DNA from: Verpa conica
Lineage: Eukaryota; Ascomycota; Pezizomycetes; Pezizales; Morchellaceae
Length of the DNA: 64,000 nucleotides
Direction of reading: 5' to 3'
Assembly: GCA_033030425.1 (NCBI GenBank)
Contig: JAUFSD010000002.1
Span: forward strand, 2,046,001 to 2,110,000
A model generated the notes under the pieces. That model saw only the letters and a list, made by a program, of their open reading frames with translations, did not search any database and was not told the origin of the DNA. Below are positions 57,458-64,000 of the stretch, piece after piece. Every line of letters begins with the position of its first letter. The stretch's first letter is position 1. Position numbers and translations under genes: made by a program.

Positions 57458-59621
57458 GCGGTGGAGGTATAGATATGCACTGTCGGGAGTACGTTTTACA
57501 CATAGAACTGTCTTTTTTTATATATAAACACTGTTGGCCAGCCCACAGCAGGTGAGAAAGGGGTGGTGGGGTTGATTTTGATATGACCTTTGGAAAGAGC
57601 TAGGGTGAATGCAGTTGCTTGGTTATTTTCATTAATTTCCCTTTCATACCCTGTTCAAATTTTTCTAGTTTTATGTAGCATCATTTTTACTCATCGGTCG
57701 GCTCGGCCTGGGCTTAAATTGCGAATTCTTGGTTCTTTGGTGTGCTATGGTTTTCCTTTTTCCCCTTTGAAACCTTTATTTGTCTCAGGCACCATGATTT
57801 CCGGTCTTTTTTGTTTTCACATTGAACGTCTCACCATTTTTGGCTATGGATACACTTTACTTGTGCACTGTGTTGGACTCTAAATGTACATTTGCGTTGA
57901 TATAATTAACTAGGGAAAATACGGTACTGAAGGGATAAAATATCAACGTATCTACCCAGGCGTTTAGTAAAAGACCAACCGAAACTCTGGGACAACCAAA
58001 ACCCACCAAAAGCTAGGCACCTAAAAATTTCGGGAGAATATAAGACCAGATATAATTTTATTAAAGCTACTGCTTGATCCTATCTATTATTGATGTCGCT
58101 TGGCCATCTTTGTAATGGGTTGCGGCTCTTGCCTAATTGTCTCAAATGTTTCGACCTTTTACTAAACGCTCGAGTAACTAGGCAGGTATTCAATACGACT
58201 AGAGTCTCAATGCATGGGGGATATAGATATAGAGATTTCGAGCGCATGAGAACTTAGTAGCTTTAAAGGCTGAGCCTATTTGGGAGGCTAGGGCGTGAAC
58301 GTCTCAAAATTTAGCGGATAACCCTGTTAGTTCATCCTCACACCGCCAGCTTATACCACTAGGCCCCTCCTAGCTTTGGTCACAGTAATATCCGTTCCAT
58401 ATTTAGGTATTACACGCTGAATTCCAGCGCCATACATTGCTGTCTTGGCTACATCATTTGACCCATGCACCAAACTGCGAGTCTTCACATACTCTAGGCG
58501 ATGTGCATCCCAGCCCCCCAATTGCTTCTTTGAAAAAATTCTGGAGAGGGGGCTGATGGGACCACAAGTAGGTACCCGTCACAGGATGCGAGTTTGATAT
58601 TTGGCTGACCGCCGACTCCATGTGATAATTCAAGCACTCCTCGGATAAAAGAGGTGTAAAGAGCTATCTGGTAGAGAAGGCTTCTCCGCCCTTATTTACA
58701 AAAGCCCACGACGTCGAAATAACGTGACAAAAGAACGGCTCTTCCCGCCTTTAGACCCACTTTGACCCGATCCGGAAAGTCCGTTTATCTGTTGGTTAAT
58801 GAGGGGGTCAGCAGCTGAAAAAGCTTATCTTTCAAACCTCGACCTGCAACCTTATTCACACCTCTGCCTACAGGACCCATCCACATATAAACTATAGTAC
58901 CCACTTATGCGGCTTTTCCCTCTCATCCCGTTAAAAATAAGCTTACAGACGCATAGTATTTACATAAGTATAGTGGACTATCGTGTACATTCTAGTTACT
59001 TGTATACGTCAATGTGCTGTGTTACGCATATCATCGCTGGAATTTTATTCTTCCGCGGCCTGCTCAGAAACCTGATGACACTTGCTTTTTATCCCCATTC
59101 TTAATAAATCCCCCCCCCCACACACATCTCGCCTTTCCTTCCCCCCTCTCTAGAACATGCGGTCACCTCGCTCATTTAGTCTCTTTACAAGTTAAAAAAA
59201 AAAAAAAAAGGCCTCAAAAAGACTACATACATACAATCTTTAACAGTAGTTACAGTGAAGGGAACTAATAAAAAATAAACATTGCGGGAAAGGATTTTAT
59301 GCTTTTTAGAAATCTGCCGGAAAGAGAATTTGAGACCCGCCCGAAAGTTTTTGTAGCTGTTAAATGTGTGCACCAGAAATTAAGACGTAAAAAGAAAACC
59401 AGCCCAGCGCTCGATACATGCAAAACGCACTGTTATGACAGATCGAGATCGGCAAAACGGCATTACGGCGGCGGTGGTACTCGAGCATGTCTCTGGAATT
59501 AAGGTGACATGTAAGGCGCAGCGGATGGAGAAAATAAAATAAAATGTACGAATAGAACAAAAAGCAACCAATAAAAAAAGAAATTATAACCCCCTAAGAG
59601 AAAAAGAAAACACAAAACATG
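57458..59621. other. Intergenic region, no confident gene
   Basis: About 2.2 kb. The first 450 bp looks like the kinase 3' UTR, including a TATATATAAAC tract. A minus-strand open stretch at 58351-58578 may be a terminal exon. A 16-base A run lies at 59194-59209. Otherwise no frame or repeat stands out. Confidence 0.4.
59194..59209. repeat. Homopolymer A tract (16 bp)
   Basis: A run of 16 A between the kinase gene and the minus-strand transcription factor. It could mark an old retro-inserted tail, but no adjacent source sequence was recognised. Confidence 0.9.
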
Positions 59622-62600
59622 TCAAGACCCATTATTCTCTGTGTCACCGACTCCTCTCAAGGCTGAGCTATCTGTATATCCGTAGATCGGCCAAGGAGCA
59701 CCAGTAGTCTCTTGAGCTGGATAAGGATTACGTGATGTAGGAATAGATGTACCTGGACTACCTGTTGCGCTAACTGTGCTTAGGCCAATACTGTTTGTGT
59801 TAGGTGTCCCGTTATGCGGATTGGGATCAGGACGTAGTATGCTGTTATCACAATCTCGACCTAAAGCGATAAGTGCTGAAGCTGAATATGTCTCTGTTGG
59901 GTCGAGTTCTCCAGCCATTGAGCTGATACATTGTGTATATTCCCTCCATGACTCATTACCACTCCACCAGCCAAATGCAGGCGCGGTTGGGGGTTCCGTC
60001 GTTGATGCAAATGAAACTGGCGGTTGAGTGAAACCATTGTATGTAGCTGGTCCCATTGTAGTGACATGATCAAAGCTTTGACCTTCTGGTAGCGACACCA
60101 TAGTTGTACCATCAGTGAATATAGGAATATGACCCCCGCGGAGATCGTTGTGGACCTGATTGTAGGCAGGATATTGCTCAGCTGTAATATGTGAATTTGG
60201 GGGAATTTTTGCTGCAACAGTAGCCGCCGGAACAAAACCTGGGGGACCAGCAGTAAATGGTGGGTATGGAGAGCAATGATTACGTGAAGCTGACTGCGAC
60301 CGTTGATCCTGGTCCCCTCTTTTACGATTAAGAAGCTCCATTGTACCATGCGTCAACACTTGTACGACTTCCCTAAGCTTGTTTGGTGAGCCTATTATAA
60401 TTAGTTAGAACCATGCAATCATCTCCCGTGTGTAGAATGAGCTATCCTACCAAGCAAGCTCCCAACATCACCCATGATGTCCATACAAAGATCCATGTCT
60501 GTTTTCACTTGGATCACTTCGTCAGGAGTAACGGTATCCCTCTTCTCCCACACTGAAAACAGTATTGTCAGTGTAGCCAGTAACTGTATAGTAGTCCCGG
60601 ACCATGTAGTATCAAGGTAGTGGCTGCCTTTCCGCAGCTCATCGGTCAGATGCAAGATCTGCCGTGACGACTCTACACAAATACGGATACAATCATTAGT
60701 AAACGACGGGGATGGTGAAAGGCTCAGTGATGGATGGCGCATAAGGATCCGGCATCTAAGTCGAATTAATAACTCTTCTAGTAATTATAGATATTGTAAT
60801 CAAGGAACTAACTCATGGAACCATGAATGTAAATGAGATGCTTGGAAACGCCTTTCCACCTTTGGAGAGTCAAGACCTTCACCACGTCAGTGATAGTCGC
60901 ATCAAAAAGAACTTGTATAATAACTTACTCAAGCTTTTCGGAGCCTGGTCTCTCCACTTCAATAATTTCCCCTCGAGCTCCTCAACTAAAGAAACATATT
61001 TCTCTGTCGAAGGCCTGGCAGGCGCGTATAGAGTACCAAGCATCTCGATATAAAGTGCTGTGAACTTGAACATTTCAATAGAGACGTCAAATGCACAATC
61101 TTCACTACCATCCTCTCGTTTGAGAAATCCAGTCTCTGTAATGTATTCATCATCAAGCCTCTCTGGGTATTCTACGTCGTAATCAGTTTCCCTGATACTC
61201 ATCGGTCTACCTAGCCTAGCGCTCAAGGAGACCTCTAGAGTGAGGATAGACCAAAAAACACGTTTCCGAAGCTCTATATCAATAAGATTAGTCGACCCTG
61301 AATATGCCCATTTCTTTGGCGACCGGTGGAGACCAAGCTCAAAACACATAGAGACTGCTATGCGAGATAGAAGCCAACTTCCACCAGGCTTAGGAAATCC
61401 TCTGATATGTTGCAAAATCAAACCAATAGCCTGAAGATCTTCTAGTCCAGAATTACTCAAGAGACCATAAAAAAACGAAAGTGCATAATGGTAATGCATT
61501 CGTGAACGCTGCATGGTCTCAGACGATGATGGTGTGTTGTGGCCGCGATTAATCATTCGCTCTTGGGATGCATTTTGAAAATCCACAATTGCAAAAACCA
61601 TGTGGACCATCACTATCTGAGCAGGGCTAGGCTCGTAAGTTTTATCGGTATACATCCTTTCTAGCTAGAGAATCGAAGATTTATCAGTACCATTACCCGC
61701 CAAACATTACTTAATCACTCATGGTTGGAAGCGCTAAAAGTTACCATTTTCGAAAATGTTGGCTGATGAAGAATAGGAAGGTAAGGATGCGAGACTGTAA
61801 AAAACCAAGACAGATATTTGTATGCTTCGTCCTTAGACGGTAGCTCGACCTTAGGAACATTTGGATTGACATTGAAAATTGTTGATAGGCAGCTACTGAA
61901 CGTTTCATCATTGGCATTTGAGGGATGAGTCGGCTCGCTGGGATCTAAATCCGACAAGTCGATGTCAATTCCAAGAAGCGACAAAGCTGAAGCTTTAATA
62001 GAACTCAGGTACGAAGAGCTAGAAGATATTCCCAGGTAGTGAGAACTAGTATTTCCCGGCCGGAAACTTGCCGTCCTTATAGAATTGCAGAGCCTATCAG
62101 TAGTATTTGTAGAGCAACATGCCCCACTAGGCGCTTGATAGGCTGTAGATGTTGTCTGGAATTCTTTGCGGTTGTTTACCCATCGATCGTTGACCCCAGG
62201 TCTGTTCCCGTTCAAAGCCCAATCTGAGGGCGGGTTGTTGCGGGGTTGATAGCCATTACTCCTATTTTCTAAACCCATTCTCGCCAACGCATTTTCCATT
62301 TCTTTATTCTTTTGTTCAAGTAGTGCGCATTTAGCCTCCAGAGCTTCTAGATAGCCCCGCGGCACTGCCTTCTGGGAAATGCGGTCTGTGGTTTTGCATT
62401 CAGTGCGATTCTGCATACAAGGCGAGCATCCCCCCGGTAGTCCATCACATCGAATCTTGCGAACCTATGCAATGACAATGATCAGCAGCGGCAACTTCCG
62501 AGATATGATCCCATCGCCGAATCGTGAAGCTAGAACCTAAACAAAGAAGTAAATGCCACCCACCTTGCAGCGGTCACAAGCTTGACCGGTTCTAGTAGAG

Positions 62601-62734
62601 GTTGCCAGTCGCTTCTTGACTGTCCTTGTAAACTCATCGGCTGCGTAAAACTCGTTGCCAGATGATCCGGCAGCGGCAGCAGCAGTAGTGGTCGAGGTGG
62701 AAGACGAAGCGGATGACTGACGCTTGGGCGGCAT
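59622..62734 (-). CDS. Zn2Cys6 fungal transcription factor with PF04082-like domain
   Basis: Five exons in phase: 62564-62734, 61745-62464, 60929-61664, 60451-60777 and 59622-60391 (about 907 residues). The binuclear zinc cluster is canonical and split by intron 1: C53-x2-C56-x6-C63-x6-C70-x2-C73-x6-C80 (ACDRCKVRKIRCDG ... CSPCMQNRTEC), followed by VPRGYLEALEAKCALLEQKN, a linker plus coiled coil as in many Gal4-class dimers. The middle homology region is present: YLSWFFTVSHPYLPILHQPTF, MYHYALSFFYGLL-like (here MHYHYALSFFYGLL), SWLLSRIAVSMCFELGLHRSP and RKRVFWSILTLEVSLSARLGRP (the RRR-W-like signature). The PRGYxExLE linker resembles xylanolytic and multidrug-resistance regulators, but the target genes are unknown. 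The C-terminal exon is Pro/Ser/Thr/Asn-rich, a likely activation domain. Confidence 0.93.
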
Positions 62735-62864
62735 ATTCCTTTTGTGCGTGGTTGTAGTGGTGATGGGCACTAGCTCGCAGGAATGAGTCTTTTGTGGTGG
62801 TGTATACTCAGCTAGATACCCACTAGAGATGCACGCAAGTTTTTTTCTTTATACAGATGCCGAT

Positions 62865-62876
62865 GGGGGGGGGGGG
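62865..62876. repeat. Homopolymer G tract (12 bp)
   Basis: A run of 12 G about 130 bp upstream of the transcription factor ATG. Confidence 0.9.
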
Positions 62877-63091
62877 CGATAAAGAAACTGAGGAATGGAA
62901 TCGATCCCACTATTTGTAATTTGTATGGGCGGTTCCTTTCGAGATATCTTATTTATATATGTATATATATACGGGCGGCTCCCTATTTCCGTTGGATATG
63001 TTTAATAGTGGTGAGCAAACCTGAACTAGTGGGAGATGCTGAGGAAGATGAGAGGGTGAAGACGGAAAAACAAGGGCTATTTTCTCTGGGC

Positions 63092-63104
63092 GGGGGGGGG
63101 GGGG
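63092..63104. repeat. Homopolymer G tract (13 bp)
   Basis: A run of 13 G in a purine-rich region; a shorter G-rich run follows near 63167-63179. Four closely spaced G runs could form a quadruplex. Confidence 0.9.
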
Positions 63105-63412
63105 TCGGGATTCTATCGATCTATGACCCAGAGGCACCTAATAGCATCTCTGGGGAGCACGGCCGTGGGGGGGGGAGGGGTGTGAAATGCGAAAGACGTG
63201 TGGGGGAGGGGAGAGCTACGTTAGGGCGACAGAAGAGCCGCTTCCAGGAGTGTGAGAGTGTGAGGGATGAGAGACGCAGACGAGACCCGACCGCGCGACA
63301 GAGAAGGGTGACGCGGCGGACAGAGCACAAAAGAGATGGTGCGGTTGAACGAGCGGACGGCTGACACAGAACGGTGACGCTGGAGCCGGGCAGCAAGAGG
63401 TGTGAAGCTGGG

Positions 63413-63517
63413 TAGTGGTAGTGGTAGTAAGTAGTGAGTAGTGGGTAGTGGATAGTGGATAGTGGATAGTGAGTGAGCGGTAGTAATAGAGTGAGTGAGT
63501 GAGTGAGTGAGTGAGTG
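63413..63517. repeat. Tandem AGTGG(AT) and GAGT microsatellites
   Basis: Degenerate GTAGTG/GGATAGT units (63413-63478) are followed by seven or so GAGT units (63489-63517) in the upstream region of the transcription factor. Confidence 0.85.
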
Positions 63518-64000
63518 TAGACTAGTGAGTAGCAGGCTATAGTGAGTGACGGTGAAACGAGAGACAGGAACCCGACTACCAGCAGTAACAGAACAAGACA
63601 GAACTCAATGGCGTCCCCCAGATTCAATGTCTAGAAGATAGCAAAAATTGTCGCTGCTGGGAATATATTCTCCCTCTCCCTCGTTCACGGGCACTACTAT
63701 GCGTAGGGCACTGCTGAAGTCGGGAAGGCGAGCTGCAGGCAGGCAGAGGCGAAGACGGCGTTTTCCGGACAGAACAGAAGAAAGAAGGAGTCGCTGCTGC
63801 CAGTCAGCAGCCCCCTACTCTACAAGCCTTGTTGTTGGCGACGAAATTGCGAGACGGTTGGCCAAGACGAACATGGACAGGCGGCTGGGCGCGATACTCT
63901 GCTTGGAGACACCCACACAGGAACCCCCAGCGACAGACACCCGCAGCAGTAGGTCTGAGGTCTCGTCACTCCCGCGCTCTGGGACCAAACGCTTCCTCGC

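Larger units (their letters stand above)
62735..64000. promoter_or_regulatory. Long G-rich upstream region of the transcription factor
   Basis: From the ATG of the transcription factor to the window edge. It is purine-rich on the plus strand, with two poly-G tracts (62865-62876, 63092-63104), an AGTGGAT-type tandem (about 63413-63478) and a GAGT microsatellite (63489-63517). Long upstream regions are common for fungal regulators. Open frames here follow the repeats and look random. Confidence 0.4.

Noticed and set aside
63121..63627. Minus-strand frame with repeated THSLTHSL and HYPL units
   Set aside because: It is simply the translation of the GAGT and AGTGGAT microsatellites.
63699..64000. 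Arg-rich plus-strand frame open to the window edge
   Set aside because: Composition (long Arg runs from purine-rich DNA) and lack of any domain suggest chance; it cannot be judged without the sequence beyond the edge.

Overview
This window reads as nuclear DNA of a filamentous ascomycete (Pezizomycotina). Genes are interrupted by many short introns (about 45-150 bp, GT..AG, with branch sites such as TACTAAC). The proteins are typically fungal: GH15 glucoamylase, MTC1, an Srk1/Rck2-type kinase, a Zn2Cys6 regulator, DUF1479 and UPF0390. Long AT-rich stretches without genes, homopolymer C/G tracts and MITE-like palindromes would suit a repeat-rich genome such as a Pezizomycete (inference; no taxonomic marker is present). 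All exon models were made by eye from splice motifs, phase and reading-frame continuity.

Layout. 1-259: 3' end of an unidentified gene. 1608-5392: a five-exon UvrD-type helicase of the FBH1 class. 5727-6548 and 7106-8145: two tentative multi-exon genes of unknown function. 8599-10314: a DUF1479 oxygenase-like protein. 10.3-17.9 kb is mostly AT-rich and empty, but holds a MITE-like element (11647-12245) and an unknown Cys-motif protein (14073-15417). 17963-19454: secreted glucoamylase on the minus strand, with a TATA box and a cluster of CreA-like motifs upstream. 19.5-23.7 kb: no gene seen, one MITE fragment. 23715-26201: Hsp70-like ATPase. 26827-28967: multi-pass membrane protein. 29889-30862: glutathione S-transferase. 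32436-33032: small secreted cysteine protein.

35101-40434 encodes a large nuclear-type AT-hook/RG-repeat protein, apparently with a long spliced leader. From 42 to 57 kb lies a block of housekeeping genes: UPF0390 (42263-42643, easily missed because it is split into three small exons), MTC1 (minus) divergent from the proteasome deubiquitinase RPN11 (plus), a Ser/Pro-rich protein (47130-49313), and the Srk1/Rck2-like kinase (55089-57457). 59622-62734 is a Zn2Cys6 transcription factor with a long G-rich upstream region that runs to the end of the window.

The genes do not form an obvious cluster or pathway; the order looks like an ordinary fungal chromosome arm. I did not find a clear new multi-gene system. 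The items most worth a second look are the MITE with GATATC-centred palindromes, the FBH1-like helicase with no visible F-box and a presequence-like N-terminus, the near-perfect hairpin at 51669-51745, and the tentative or unidentified genes. I recognised no tRNA, rRNA or CRISPR array.
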